From contig BBMT01000003.1 of the NCBI GenBank assembly GCA_000755425.1, positions 310,001 to 374,000 on the forward strand: 64,000 bases of DNA. Reading direction: 5' to 3'. The notes under the pieces were generated by a model. The model worked only from the letters and a program-made list of their open reading frames with translations, did no database searches and was not told where the DNA came from. The stretch is from Vibrio maritimus. GTDB lineage: Bacteria > Pseudomonadota > Gammaproteobacteria > Enterobacterales > Vibrionaceae. Shown here one piece after another: positions 9,134 to 19,838 of the stretch (position 1 is its first letter; each line of letters begins with the position of its first letter). A program made the translations under genes and the position numbers.

Positions 9134-9164
9134 TAAGGTGATTACAGTTAGTCGAATCGATATA

Positions 9165-9191
9165 AAAATGGGAGTTTTAGGCTCCCATTTT
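9165..9191. terminator. Bidirectional terminator between the small ORF and rnb
   Basis: AAAATGGGAG at 9165-9174 pairs with CTCCCATTTT at 9182-9191. The A-rich and T-rich flanks give a U tract in both directions, as expected between convergent genes. Confidence 0.8.
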
Positions 9192-9218
9192 TACGTTTTA
9201 GCAACTGTGCTTAAGAAA

Positions 9219-11230
9219 CTACTTCTGCGCTTCTTCAGCGGCAGCATCAGCTTCGACAGGCGCTTCAGCAAACACTTCAACAGGCTTAGCAACAAGGCTG
9301 CGCGTTTCTTGATTAACGTCTGCCAATACCACTTTCAGTGTGTCGCCCAGGCGGTACACAACTTCTTTGTCGATAGCAACTGTGCCTGTTTCATTGTTGC
9401 TTTCGATTCGCTCTTTATTTGCAACGATTAGCGGGTTTGGAATAAACACGCCAGCGCCATTTTCTAGAAGGCGAGCACGCATGCCTGCACGGTTAATGTC
9501 GAAAATTTCTGCAGTAAACTCAGTACCTGCTTTAGGTTCATTCTCTAGCGTACGAGCATACAACCAATCACCAACGGTACGCTCAGCAATCTTGTGATGC
9601 TTGCGGTGGATAGCAAGTTCTTCGCCTAGTTCGTCATCTGGCTTTTGCACTGGCTCATTGCCAAGAATAAGTGCCTTAAGAAGGCGGTGGTTAACCATGT
9701 CGCCATATTTACGAATAGGCGATGTCCATGTAGCGTAAACGTCTAGACCCATTGCGAAGTGAGCATCAGGTTGGTTACTGATTTCACTGTATGCTTGATA
9801 CTTGCGAATGCGGTTATCTAGGTAGCTAGATTCCAGTGCACCTAAGTCACGACGAAGTGCTGCGAAACCTTCAAGTGTCGATAGAGATTCTGCTGAGTAA
9901 GTCGCTTCTTCTTTATCTTGGTTTATGAGTTCTACCACGTCTTTAAGTTTGTCTGCTTTGAAGCCAAGGTGAGTATTAAATACACCGTAGCCAAATGCTT
10001 TACTTAGCGCGCGACCCGCACAGATGTTTGCGGTGATCATCGATTCTTCAACCAAACGGTTAGCCGTGCGACGCATGTCTGCATGGATAGCAAGGACGTC
10101 GTTATCCTCGCTAAGCTCGAAACGATAATCTGGACGGTCTGGGAATACAACAGCGTGTGTTTCGCGCCAAGTTGCACGTGCTTGTGCAAATTCACTTAGC
10201 TCACGTACAACGGTAGCAATCTCTTCAGAAGGCTGCCATTTGTCACTGCTGCCGTTTTCTAGCCAGTCAGACACATGATCATACGCAAGGCGAGCGTGTG
10301 ATTTGATGTTGGCTGCGAAGAAGCGAATGTCATCGCCAATCACGCCGTCAGCCTCAACGGTAACTTGGCAGCAAATCGCTGGACGTACTTCGTTTTCAAT
10401 CAGTGAACAAAGATCATCAGCCAAATCACGTGGCAACATTGGGATGTTGCGACCTGGAAGATAGATAGTAAAGCCACGCTCGCGTGCCACTTTATCCATA
10501 TTATCTTCTGGAGTGATGTAAGCTGTTGGGTCTGCGATAGCAATGGTTAGTTCAAATTGGCCGTTATCGTTCTTCTTAACGTACAGTGCATCGTCCATAT
10601 CTTTGGTGGATTCACCATCGATAGTGACAAACGGCATCTCAGTGAGATCAACGCGCTCAAGCGCTTCGTCATCTTTAATGTCCCACTGTTCAAGACCTTC
10701 TGGCTCAGTATTCGGCAAATCATTTTGAGCCAACGTTACCCACCATGGAGCGATCTTGTCGTCAGCGTCAGTAATTTTTTCTGTGATTTCTGCAAAGAAA
10801 CCGTTGTCGCCTTTAAGAGGGTGGCGGATTAACTGAGCAACAACCCAGTCACCTTCTTTTAAATCATCAGACTTAAGACCTTTGGTCGTTTTCGCCTTTA
10901 GCGTCAGCTTTTTAAGCTGAGGATGATCTGGAGTAACGTTCAGTTTGCCTTTAAATAGCTTTACGCGACCAATAAACCGCGTAACGGCTTGTTCAACTAG
11001 CTCTTGAGCTCTGCCACTTCACGCTCTTTTTCCGTACGAATAATCGCAACGACTTTGTCACCGTGCATACATTTCTTCATGTATGGAGGTGGGATAAAGA
11101 AGCTGTTCTTTGCGTCGACTTCGAGGAAACCAAAGCCTTTCTCAGTCGCTTTGATAGTGCCTTCCTTTTTAGGAAGGTTTTCTTGAATTTGCTGCTTAAG
11201 TTGAGCGAGTAACGGATTGTCTTGGAACAT
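9219..11230 (-). CDS. rnb: Exoribonuclease II (one frame break)
   Basis: RNase II degrades single-stranded RNA from the 3' end in the cytoplasm. The whole gene codes about 670 residues, the usual family length. The N-terminal part has a cold-shock-like RNA-binding domain ([16 protein letters not shown]), the centre has the catalytic RNB domain with the metal-binding aspartates in [13 protein letters not shown] and [10 protein letters not shown], and the C-terminus has an S1 domain ([18 protein letters not shown]), ending in an Ala/Glu-rich tail. The first frame stops at 10997; adding one base near 11009 continues it into the rest of the protein ([15 protein letters not shown] and on), so the break is probably a sequencing deletion. 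The gene stands alone and converges on the small gene at 8786. Confidence 0.88.
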
Positions 11231-11663
11231 GTAGTGTCTGTAAACCTTTGCTTAAGAGAAGCGAATATTGCGCTGGATTCTATCATTGGAAAGGAATCGC
11301 GTCACATACAAGTTGCGGCAATTCGGCGATTCAATGATGTAGAGGGTAGGTGAGATTGTATTGACGCAAACCCTAACGAGCCAAGTTTGTAGACTACAAA
11401 TGTGTCAATTTGACTATGCTTTATACAGATTTTTGCTAGAGAGGAGAAAATTGTGATGTATTTCAATTTTTTCTGGCTTTTTTTGTGCTTTTAGGGAATA
11501 ATCCGCCTCCTTGTTTACGTCCCTAGCGGCTTGATGCGATTTGCTACTTATCCGCATCTGAATGGAATCAGCTCTTAATCGATTGTTTTTAGAGACAATC
11601 TGGATCAGTTTGGAATTGGTAGAGCTCGTGGGACCTAGTTATTAATCTAAGAATGGGATCCCA
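11231..11663. other. Divergent rnb/deaD spacer with long deaD leader
   Basis: This 433-base gap lies between two divergent RNA-processing genes. Cold-shock helicase genes of the DeaD type commonly have long regulated leaders, and this one offers an AAAATTG/CAATTTT pair (11447-11453 with 11464-11470) followed by T-rich sequence, and a GATTGT/ACAATC hairpin at 11581-11600. These could act in attenuation or temperature response. That is inference from position. I see no gene here. Confidence 0.4.
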
Positions 11664-13573
11664 ATGACAGATTCTACTATCCAGTTTAGCGATTTAGCGC
11701 TGAACGACGCAATCCTTTCTGCTCTTGACGGAATGGGTTTTGTTTCTCCTACTCCTATCCAGGCTGCAGCTATTCCTCACCTTCTAGAAGGTAAAGACGC
11801 GCTAGGTAAAGCTCAAACCGGTACTGGTAAAACAGCGGCTTTCTCTCTTCCTCTACTTAACAAGCTAGACCTAGGTCAACGTAAGCCACAGGCTATCGTT
11901 CTTGCACCAACTCGCGAACTTGCGATTCAGGTTGCTGCTGAAGTTAAGAACCTTGGTAAAAACGTTGCTGGTCTTAAAGTTCTAGAGATCTACGGTGGTG
12001 CATCTATCGTTGACCAAATGCGCGCACTTAAATCTGGTGCTCACATCGTTGTTGGTACTCCAGGCCGTGTTCAAGACCTTATTAACCGTGACCGTCTACA
12101 CCTAGACGAAGTACACACGTTTGTTCTTGATGAAGCAGATGAAATGCTAAACATGGGCTTTGTTGACGACGTAACAGAGATCATGGAGCACGCTCCAGAA
12201 ACTGCACAGCGCGTACTATTCTCTGCAACTATGCCTCCTATGCTTAAGAAGATCGTTGATCGTTTCTTGCGTGAACCAGAGTACATCGACGTTGCTGGTA
12301 AAAACCACACTGTTGATAAAGTAGAGCAGCAATTCTGGGTTGTTAAAGGCGTAGAAAAAGACGAAGCAATGTCTCGTCTTCTAGAAACAGAAGAAACTGA
12401 CGCGTCAATCGTATTCGTACGTACTCGTCAAGACACTGAGCGTCTTGCAGACTGGCTATCAGCGCGCGGCTTCAAAGCAGCAGCACTTCACGGCGACATT
12501 CCTCAGTCTCTACGTGAGCGCACTGTTGATCACATCAAACAAGGTGTTATCGACATCCTAGTTGCGACTGACGTTGTTGCACGTGGTCTAGACGTTCCAC
12601 GTATTACACACGTATTTAACTACGACATCCCATTCGATGTTGAGTCTTACATCCACCGTATCGGCCGTACTGGTCGTGCTGGACGTAAAGGTAAAGCGAT
12701 CCTTCTAGTTCGTACAAACCAAATCCGTATGCTTCGCACTATCGAGCGCGTAACTAAGTCTTCAATGGAAGAAATCCAACTTCCTCTACGTGACAAGGTT
12801 GCAGAAGCTCGTCTAGTTAAACTTGGTGAAGAGCTAGCTCAAGAAACTGAGCACAAGTCACTAGACAAGTTCGCTGAGCTTGTTGAGAAGCTACAAGAAA
12901 CTCTAGAAATTGACGCAGCAACACTAGCGGCAATTCTACTTAAGCGCCAACAGGGTAAACGTCCACTGTTCTACATTGGTGAAGACCCAATGATTGCTGC
13001 TATCGAGCGTGACAAGCAGCGTCGTAAAGAGCGTCGTGAAAACCGCGATCGCGACGGCGGTCGTGATGGCGGCCGTAACTTTAACACTCAAGACTGGGAT
13101 ACATACCAGCTTCAAGTGGGTCGCGAGCAAGCGTTCAAGTTAAAGACATCGTTGGCGCACTAGCAAACGAGCTAGGCCTAACTAAAGGTTCTATCGGTGC
13201 TATCAAGCTAGATCGTGAATCAACTTACGTTCAGCTTCCAAAAGCAATGACTTCAGATGTTGCTGGTAAGCTACAGAAGCTACGTATCCGTCAAAAAGAA
13301 GCGGGCGCAGTAGTAGTTGATTTCAACGACTTCCGTGAGCCTCGTGGTCGTCGTGACGGCGGTCGTCGCGATGGTGGCGGCTACCGTGGTAACCGCGATG
13401 GCAACCGTGATGGCGGTGGCTACCGTGGCAACCGTGACGGTAACCGTGAAGGCGGTCGTGGCCGTGGTCGTGATGGCGAGCGTCGTTTTGACCGTAACCG
13501 TGGTGGCGATCACCGTGGCAGCCACCGTGGTGAGCGTTCATTCTCACGCGGCAACCGTCGTGACGAAGCTTAA
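11664..13573 (+). CDS. deaD: DEAD-box RNA helicase DeaD/CsdA (one frame break)
   Basis: An ATP-dependent RNA helicase of about 636 residues that helps ribosome assembly and mRNA unwinding, especially in the cold. Visible motifs: Q motif PTPIQ, motif I AQTGTGKT, Ia PTRELA, Ib GTPGR, II DEAD, III SAT, and VI HRIGRTGRAGR. The helicase core is followed by the RNA-binding domain (DIVGALANELGLTKGSIG) and a long arginine/glycine tail of RDGG, YRGNRDGN and similar repeats from about 13340 to 13570. The first frame ends early at 13163; one G missing near 13131 explains this. AUG at 11664 has GGGATCC upstream as a modest ribosome binding site. A strong terminator follows. The long leader suggests cold-shock control. 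Confidence 0.9.
13340..13566 (+). repeat. RGG/RDGG-coding tandem repeats in the deaD tail
   Basis: The 3' end of deaD repeats units coding for RRDGG, YRGNRDGNRDGG and GRGRDGE. The DNA is made of closely related CGTGATGGC and CGTGGTAACCGTGAC units, so length may vary between strains by slippage. Such arginine-glycine tails bind RNA and can promote condensates. The repeats create long false frames on the other strand, which I disregard. Confidence 0.7.
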
Positions 13574-13601
13574 TTAAAGTTGAGTATTCAAAAATAGTTG
13601 A

Positions 13602-13627
13602 AAGCCGAGCGTAAGCTCGGCTTTTTT
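13602..13627 (+). terminator. Rho-independent terminator after deaD
   Basis: AAGCCGAGC at 13602-13610 pairs with GCTCGGCTT at 13615-13623 around a GTAA loop, followed by T residues. It is about 30 bases after the deaD stop. Confidence 0.88.
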
Positions 13628-13852
13628 GTATGATGAATATGCAACATGTCTGCGAAGCTACTATAATCAAGGGATGCAATCGATTAAATTCAAATCGTGA
13701 ATTAAATAATATGTTGATCATCATCAATAAATATCATTTTGATACAATCGAATCCTTAAAAGAAAGTTGAAACATTCAAAAAATATTGAATAATACTACT
13801 AATGCTTGGAAGTCGACTTCCATCAACGCTCAATAACAGGATAAATCCCCCC

Positions 13853-15045
13853 ATGTCTAATTCGTTTGTTCTCGTAATCAACTCTGGTAGCTCATCTCTG
13901 AAGTTTGCCGTTATTGATTCACAAAGTGGTGAAGCAGTACTGTCTGGTCTAGGTGAGTGTTTCGGTCTTCCAGAGTCTCGTATGAGCTGGAAATTCAACG
14001 GTGAAAAAACTGAAATCGCAATCGAAGGCGATGACAACCACCACAAAATTGCTATCGGTAAACTAGTTGGCCTTACTGATGACCTTGGTCTGCAAGAGAA
14101 CATTGTTGCTGTTGGTCACCGTATCGTTCATGGTGGTGAGAAGTTCACACAAACTGTCCGCATCAACGAAGAAGTGACAGCTGAAATTGAAAAGCTGGCT
14201 GATCTTGCGCCTCTTCATAACCCAGCTGGTGCTATCGGCATTCGCGCTGCGATGGAAGCTTTCCCGTCACTACCGCAGTTCGCTGTATTCGACACCGCGT
14301 TCCACCAGTCTATGCCAAAGCGTGCCTATACTGGCGCTATCGCAAATGAGCTATACACCGACTACGGTATCCGCCGCTACGGCTTCCACGGAACGAGCCA
14401 CTACTTCGTGAGCCGAGAAGCTGCGAAGATGATTAACAAGCCTGTAGAGCAATCAAGCTTCATCTCTGTACACCTTGGTAACGGTGCATCAGTATGTGCA
14501 ATTAACAACGGCGAGTCAGTGGATACGTCAATGGCTTTACGCCACTATCTGGTCTTATGATGGGCACGCGTTGTGGTGACCTAGACCCAGGCATCATCGA
14601 GTACCTTCTTAAGAAAGGTTGGTCTCAAGACAAGGTCTTCAATGCGCTTAACAAGGAGTCTGGCTTCCTAGGTGTGTCTGGTCTAACGAGCGATGCTCGT
14701 GGCATTCTAGAGGCAATGGAGCAGGGTCACGAAGGTGCAGCGCTAGCATTCCAAGTCTTTACTTACCGCGTATCGAAGTACATTGCATCCTACCTAGCAG
14801 CTCTAGATTCATTCGACGGCATTATCTTTACTGGTGGTATCGGTGAAAACTCTATGCCAATTCGCCGCGAGATCTTAAACAACCTGAAACTTCTTGGCTT
14901 TAAAGAAGATGTTAAAGGCAACGAAGATGCTCGCTTTGGTAACGCCGGCGTTATCGCGAAATCTGAGATGCTAAATGCTGTAGCTATGGTAATCCCAACT
15001 AATGAAGAGTTTGTGATTGCTCAGCAGTCGGTTGAACTACTGTAA
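13853..15045 (+). CDS. ackA: Acetate kinase (one frame break)
   Basis: Acetate kinase converts acetyl phosphate and ADP to acetate and ATP (reversible). The whole gene gives about 397 residues, the family length. Signature sequences are present: the N-terminal phosphate loop VLVINSGSSSLKF, the VGHRIVHGGEKF motif, the DTAFHQSMP region with the catalytic aspartate, RRYGFHGTSH, and the C-terminal FTGGIGENS. The first frame stops near 14560; restoring one G near 14534 gives the expected VDTSMGFTPLSGLMMGTR, so this is likely a sequencing deletion. I use the ATG at 13853 (MSNSFVLVINSG). No pta gene is adjacent, which suggests this is a second, lone ackA as found on the small chromosome of vibrios. 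It is flanked by terminators on both sides. Confidence 0.92.
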
Positions 15046-15067
15046 AAGTCATCAAACGATGAAATTG

Positions 15068-15094
15068 AAAGCGAGCTTAGTGCTCGCTTTTTTT
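15068..15094 (+). terminator. Rho-independent terminator after ackA
   Basis: AAAGCGAGC at 15068-15076 pairs with GCTCGCTTT at 15082-15090 and is followed by T residues, about 20 bases after the ackA stop. Confidence 0.85.
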
Positions 15095-15150
15095 ATAAGT
15101 AGTGTTGTTTGATGAAGGGTAAAGCCGAGCACAGGGACAATTGAAAACGG

Positions 15151-15992
15151 CTAAGAGTTTTGTTGAACGATATCTCGTGCCGCTTTCAATCCCATTTGAT
15201 ATCCAGCTTCAAGTTTCTCTTTGTTTGTCGTGAGCCTTCCTACAGCGAAGCTCTTATCGGGAGTAATAACATTGATTGTGCAATCCTTGGGAGGATGATT
15301 AATAAATGCCATCGTTTGGTTGTATTGCTCGGCACGTTTGATCATAGCCTCTGCAAGCTGGGGTGTGTTGCTCATGAGACGGCGAAGTATCCACGGAGCT
15401 TTGGAGGGCGCTTCATATAGCCTTGCTTTTGAGACAGAATCACTGTGATGACTCTTGCGCCTTTTTTGTATGCCTCAACAACTGGAATGGAATCAGCCAC
15501 TCCGCCATCAATCATTTTTCGGCCTTCGACACTGATAGGGGTACGGTAGGCAACGGGCAATGAACACGATGCTTTAAGTATGCTTTCCAAATTACTTTCT
15601 GCTCCCAGCGTATAAACTGGGGAGCCTGTTGTGACATCGGTGGTCACAATATGGAATGGGATCGATTGTTGCTTGAAGGTATCCATATCATAGGGGTAGT
15701 GCAGCGCTATATGATCCCATAACCAATCAAGATCTAGCCAATGTCCACCTTTGGCAAACTTACCGAAGTTTATAAACTCTGGGCGGCAAGAGTAATCGGA
15801 AATGATGGTATAGGTTCGTCCACGCTGATTTGATAGCCAAGAAGCGATGTTGGTTGCGCCTGCAGAGACACCAATGCAAAAATCAAATGGGTTGTAGTTG
15901 TAGTCGATAAAGCCGTCCAAAACCCCAGCAGCAAATATGCCTCGCATTGCGCCGCCTTCAACCACCAATGCGTGTTTTGTTTTGAGTGTCAT
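15151..15992 (-). CDS. yjjU: Patatin-like phospholipase, YjjU type (one frame break)
   Basis: A patatin-family serine hydrolase of about 280 residues. The oxyanion-hole glycines are in VVEGGAMRGIFAAGV, the nucleophile elbow is GVSAGA (serine at about residue 43), and the catalytic aspartate is in IDGGVADSIPV. Patatins use a Ser-Asp dyad to hydrolyse acyl lipids. The main frame stops at 15372 with an overlapping 74-codon frame downstream. Adding one base at the T-run near 15401 joins them (KAPWILRRLMSNTPQLAEAM), which matches the C-terminus of YjjU proteins, so this is one gene. No signal peptide is present, so it is probably cytoplasmic. No operon partners are visible. Confidence 0.8.
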
Positions 15993-16325
15993 CTAAATTC
16001 GATTCCCTTTTATTTTTCAGATTCCTTGTAGCCCTTTTAACTCTATCGAATAGGTTATTGTGAAGCTAAATTTCGCCGACTATTTGGTCGGTTGAGTCGA
16101 TACTCTGATGTAACATATCAAAAATTGGATGATTTGCTCTATTTAAATCAGTTTCTGTTGATACTACGAGTAAGTCAACTTATCGCTATGTTCTCAAACG
16201 CTCAGTGCTCGCACGCTTTGTTTCTGCCGCCTGCTAGTCTTGACTCCATACAAGGCGAGGCTAAGCTTATGATGTTCAAGTAACAAATCGATTAATTAGT
16301 GAATCTGATAACAAATGGAGCGGTT
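15993..16325. other. 333-base divergent spacer
   Basis: The gap lies between the patatin gene (minus) and the cysteine-synthase homologue (plus). It must carry both promoters. A 63-codon frame on the plus strand (16092-16283) has no ribosome binding site and no recognisable content. I see no RNA gene or clear operator. Confidence 0.35.
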
Positions 16326-17375
16326 ATGTCATTTGCCCCTATCGCAAACAATGTTAGTGAACTCATCGGTCATACCGACTTAGTTCGAATCAATAGTCTT
16401 TCCGAAATATCCGGCTGTGACATTCTCCTTAAATGTGAACATCAAAATCCAGGAGGCTCGATAAAAGACAGAGCGGCACTGCAGCTCGTCAAAGATGCGA
16501 TTGATAGTGGTGAGCTCAAACCTGGAATGACGATTGTCGAAGGGACGGCAGGCAATACCGGGATTGGTTTGGCACTAGTCGCTAAATCAATGGGTTATAA
16601 AATGTTGGTGGTTATGCCAAAGGGTCAAGCACAAGAAAAAGAGCGTATGGTTGCTTTACATGGAGCAGAATTGCTGTTGGTCGACCCTTGCCCTTTCTCC
16701 AACCCAGACCATTTTTATCATACCGCCAAACGTATTGGTGCAGAGAGCGAAGACTATTGGTGGGCGAATCAGTTTGAAAACTTAAGCAACTACCGCGCTC
16801 ATTATTTGCATACCGGCCCGGAAATCTGGCAGCAAACCGAAGGCAAGATTGATGCGCTTGTCACGGTGGCTGGAACGGGTGGAACTATTGCTGGTAACTC
16901 ACATTATTTATCCCAGAAAAAGCCGAGCTGTAAAACCTGGTTAGTTGATCCTGATGGCTCGGGTATTTACTCTTTTTTAAAGTCTGGTCAGTATCAATCA
17001 AGTGGCAGCTCCTTCACGGAAGGCATTGGTATCATGCGAGAAGTGGAAAACTTCAGGCAAGCCAAAATCAATCATGCTATTACTTTGCCGGATCAAGATT
17101 TGGTGACGATCTCACGCATAGTTTCTGAGCATGATGGTATTCTATTAGGCAGCAGTTCTGCGCTGAATGTTGCAGGGGCACTGTATGCAGCGGCAAGAAT
17201 GGGCAAAGGGAAGACTATCGTTACCTTCAGTTGCGATCTTGCTGAGCGTTCGTACTCCAAGTTATACAATCAAGAGTTTTTGAAGGAAAAGGAAATTGAG
17301 CTTAACAAAGAGACTCTGGTTGAACTATGGTCTCGTTACCAGTCAGAAGATGGCAGTATGGTGGTTAACGTCTAG
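16326..17375 (+). CDS. Cysteine synthase/cystathionine beta-synthase family PLP enzyme
   Basis: A 349-residue fold-type II pyridoxal-phosphate enzyme of the O-acetylserine sulfhydrylase family. The PLP lysine is in NPGGSIKDRAA (about residue 43), the substrate loop is EGTAGNTGIGLAL, and the phosphate cradle is AGTGGTIAG. The C-terminal part extends beyond the usual CysK length (about 320) and lacks a CBS regulatory domain. The family forms cysteine from O-acetylserine and sulfide, or acts on related substrates such as serine, homocysteine or sulfonates; the exact one cannot be told here. I use the ATG at 16326 because GGAG lies six bases upstream. It converges on an AraC regulator across a hairpin at 17399-17423. 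Confidence 0.8.
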   Translation: MSFAPIANNVSELIGHTDLVRINSLSEISGCDILLKCEHQNPGGSIKDRAALQLVKDAIDSGELKPGMTIVEGTAGNTGIGLALVAKSMGYKMLVVMPKGQAQEKERMVALHGAELLLVDPCPFSNPDHFYHTAKRIGAESEDYWWANQFENLSNYRAHYLHTGPEIWQQTEGKIDALVTVAGTGGTIAGNSHYLSQKKPSCKTWLVDPDGSGIYSFLKSGQYQSSGSSFTEGIGIMREVENFRQAKINHAITLPDQDLVTISRIVSEHDGILLGSSSALNVAGALYAAARMGKGKTIVTFSCDLAERSYSKLYNQEFLKEKEIELNKETLVELWSRYQSEDGSMVVNV

Positions 17376-17398
17376 CACAGTGAGATATGTTGTACGTA

Positions 17399-17423
17399 TT
17401 AACCGGCAATCTATGCCGGTTAA
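17399..17423. terminator. Hairpin between convergent genes
   Basis: TTAACCGGCA at 17399-17408 pairs with TGCCGGTTAA at 17414-17423. It overlaps the stop of the AraC gene. There is no good T tract, so it may serve as a weak bidirectional terminator. Confidence 0.5.
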
Positions 17424-18322
17424 GCGGTCACTTTGCCAGTTAAGTACTGAGCACGAAACTGGGATGGTGTCATCCCTTTAACACCTTTGAATTGGCGATT
17501 AAAGTTGGATACGTTATTAAACCCTGATAACTCTGCAATCGATGCCACAGGCATATCGCCATTGACCAACATCTCGCACGCTTTGCCAATGCGAAACCGC
17601 TTTAGGTGCTCGCTAAAATTTTCCAGAAAGTGACGCTCAAACAATCGATAGGCGGAGCTCTCGCTGATGTGCAATGCTTGGCACATATCGCCAACTTTTA
17701 TTGGCTCGGCATAGTGCTGCTCGATAAAACGTCGAGCCAGTTCGACACGCCTTGTTGATTCATGATCGTCAATATGCTGCATTCCATAAGGCGTAATCGA
17801 CAGCGCTTGCGCATTCTCATCATCAACTAGTGCACTGAGTGCGCGTAGCACCCTGACAAGCTGATGATGTGTCTCATACTGCTCTATATGGCGTAGCTGC
17901 CCATAAATAAACTCTGCGGTCTCTGGGCTAAAGGTTAAGCCATAGGCCGCTTTGGCAAGTATCCGCTTTAAGTGCCTGAACTCTGGCAGCGTTTCAATGA
18001 GTGATTCTATCCATTGATGTCGAAACCAAAGAATTAGAGTGCTGTGTTCTGGTTGCTGACAATTTTTTATTGAACCCGTCACCATATGAGGCAGACCCGG
18101 TCCGTAAAGAAGTAAGCAGTTGTGGTCAATATCATTCACAGAATCGCCCGCAAAATAGTGACCAGAGACCTGCCGTTGGGGATCACGATATAAAACTAGC
18201 TCATACTCAGAATGATAATGCCAAGTGCAGGTTCGCTGCGCACTTCCACTGTGACAATAAAATTCTTTTACCGACCAATTAAAGTCGTTTTCACTGAGTA
18301 CGTTTTCTATCAGTGGCTTCAC
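17420..18322 (-). CDS. AraC-family transcriptional regulator
   Basis: A 300-residue regulator. The N-terminal half is a cupin-like ligand domain (WHYHSEYELVLYRD, then GPGLPHMV), and the C-terminal 100 residues hold two helix-turn-helix units: VGDMCQALHISESSAYRLFERHF and the AraC signature ASIAELSGFNNVSNFNRQFK with MTPSQFRAQY. The WHYH segment is typical of regulators that respond to sugars or related small molecules. It is divergent from the SetA-like sugar exporter gene with a 190-base spacer, so it probably controls that gene; this is inferred from position. Confidence 0.88.
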   Translation of the reverse strand: MKPLIENVLSENDFNWSVKEFYCHSGSAQRTCTWHYHSEYELVLYRDPQRQVSGHYFAGDSVNDIDHNCLLLYGPGLPHMVTGSIKNCQQPEHSTLILWFRHQWIESLIETLPEFRHLKRILAKAAYGLTFSPETAEFIYGQLRHIEQYETHHQLVRVLRALSALVDDENAQALSITPYGMQHIDDHESTRRVELARRFIEQHYAEPIKVGDMCQALHISESSAYRLFERHFLENFSEHLKRFRIGKACEMLVNGDMPVASIAELSGFNNVSNFNRQFKGVKGMTPSQFRAQYLTGKVTA

Positions 18323-18514
18323 GCTCTGTCGTCCTTACTTCCGTCCTTGAACTGTCATCAGAATAAGAAAGTTAACCAATTCAGTCAAAAACAATTCACT
18401 AAATGAATGGAAAGTATCAACAATCGACGGATTGCCATTAATGATTTAAGAGGAGTGACCGTAAACTAACGACTATACCGAATGAGCAAAACGACTAGGC
18501 GAGGGGAGCGCGCT

Positions 18515-19720
18515 ATGTTCAAAACCAAAGAATCCATCATATTTTTGATTATGACCTTTGTCGCTGGGATATGTGGGTCATTTTTCTATCCACTTTCTAG
18601 TCTGTTTGTAATTGAAGCGTTGGGCGCGAGCCCAACCATGCTAAGTGTGTACATGATTGCTTCATTTCTCTCGGCCGTTATTGTGTCGCAATACATCGCG
18701 ATGAAGTCTGATCAAGGTTGGGATAGAAAACACATTCTGCTGATTGCCCTTGGTTGCTACTTGATTACAGTGCTGGGGTTTAGCTTTACTCGTAACTATT
18801 ACCTCGCGGTAGGTTTTGCCGTCGTGTTTGGTAGTGTGAGTGGTGCTATTTTTGGCCAGTTGTTTGCGTTGGGACGCGAGTATGCCGACGAACATATTGA
18901 GGACAGCGCTAGCTTTCTTTCAATTATGCGCGCGGGTACTGCCATAGCTTGGGTTGTCGGTCCACCAATGGCGTTCACGCTGAAAGCACACTTTGGCTAT
19001 AGCGCTTCATTTTTAATTGCAGCTTTCGCAACTTTAGTCGCTATGGTGCTGGCCGCGCTCTACTTGCCAAACAGTATTGTTAAACCCCAAGCGTCAGAAC
19101 TTAAGCCTCGTGAGCCGATAGATCGAAAGGTACCGCTTTTTTGTCTCGCGTTGATATTGATGTTCTGTGCCAACAATCTCTATATCGTCAGTATGCCCCT
19201 TTACTTATCACAGGAGCTAAAGGTTGATGCCAGTTGGGTAGGCTACATGTTTGGTATGGCAGCACTGTGTGAATTGCCAATCATGATAAAAGCAGGGCGC
19301 ATGGCGATAAAGTTTGGGACCATGAAGCTGCTACTTGTTTCTTTAGTCAGTGGTACCGCGTTCTATCTCGTTATGCTCAATGTTACCCATATTTGGCAAT
19401 TACTCACCGCTCAAATTCTTAATGGCATTTTCATTGGTATTACCGCCACACTCGGCATGGTAGCGCTGCAGGATATGATGAAAGATCGTTTAGGTACGGC
19501 ATCAACGCTATTCACCAGTTTGCTACAAATCAGCATGCTGTTGGCGAGTCTTTCTGTTGGAGTCGTCGGGGAGCTGTATAGTTATTTCGACGCGTTTTAT
19601 GTTTGCCTGGTGTGTGCCATAGGCTCATTACTATTGCTGGTATTTTTCGCGGTAGAAGAGAGTCTACAAATGAAACCTGAAACTTCAAAAGCAATTAAAA
19701 GCTCAGGCAGTACTAACTAG
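18515..19720 (+). CDS. MFS sugar efflux transporter (SetA/SetB-like)
   Basis: A 401-residue inner-membrane transporter of the major facilitator superfamily with about 12 hydrophobic segments. The first (IIFLIMTFVAGICGSFFYPL), the cytoplasmic loop DQGWDRKHILL where a conserved MFS loop is expected, and the central hydrophilic break at about residues 190-205 give the usual 6+6 layout. The overall sequence resembles the SetA/SetB family that exports sugars such as glucosides and lactose. GAGGGGAG at 18501-18508 is six bases before the ATG at 18515, so I prefer it to the upstream ATG at 18482. The divergent AraC regulator is its likely controller. Confidence 0.78.
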   Translation: MFKTKESIIFLIMTFVAGICGSFFYPLSSLFVIEALGASPTMLSVYMIASFLSAVIVSQYIAMKSDQGWDRKHILLIALGCYLITVLGFSFTRNYYLAVGFAVVFGSVSGAIFGQLFALGREYADEHIEDSASFLSIMRAGTAIAWVVGPPMAFTLKAHFGYSASFLIAAFATLVAMVLAALYLPNSIVKPQASELKPREPIDRKVPLFCLALILMFCANNLYIVSMPLYLSQELKVDASWVGYMFGMAALCELPIMIKAGRMAIKFGTMKLLLVSLVSGTAFYLVMLNVTHIWQLLTAQILNGIFIGITATLGMVALQDMMKDRLGTASTLFTSLLQISMLLASLSVGVVGELYSYFDAFYVCLVCAIGSLLLLVFFAVEESLQMKPETSKAIKSSGSTN

Positions 19721-19801
19721 AATAGAATCCATACTGAAGCTGTTATAGCGGTTGTGAAACCTATTCTATTCAAGACATGATTTCATTTTTTGGAGATAAA
19801 A

Positions 19802-19821
19802 ATGGCGGCATCAGCCGCCAT
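19802..19821 (-). terminator. Rho-independent terminator after beta-lactamase-like gene
   Basis: On the minus strand ATGGCGGC pairs with GCCGCCAT around a four-base loop and is followed by T residues. It lies about 20 bases past the hydrolase stop at 19839. Confidence 0.8.
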
Positions 19822-19838
19822 CGAGGTTTAATTTGTTT

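Noticed and set aside
13280..13727. Long frames on both strands opposite the deaD tail
   Set aside because: They result from the repeated RGG-coding DNA; the proteins are low-complexity.
15151..15375. Separate 74-codon gene downstream of the patatin
   Set aside because: It is the C-terminal part of the same YjjU-type protein after a one-base break.
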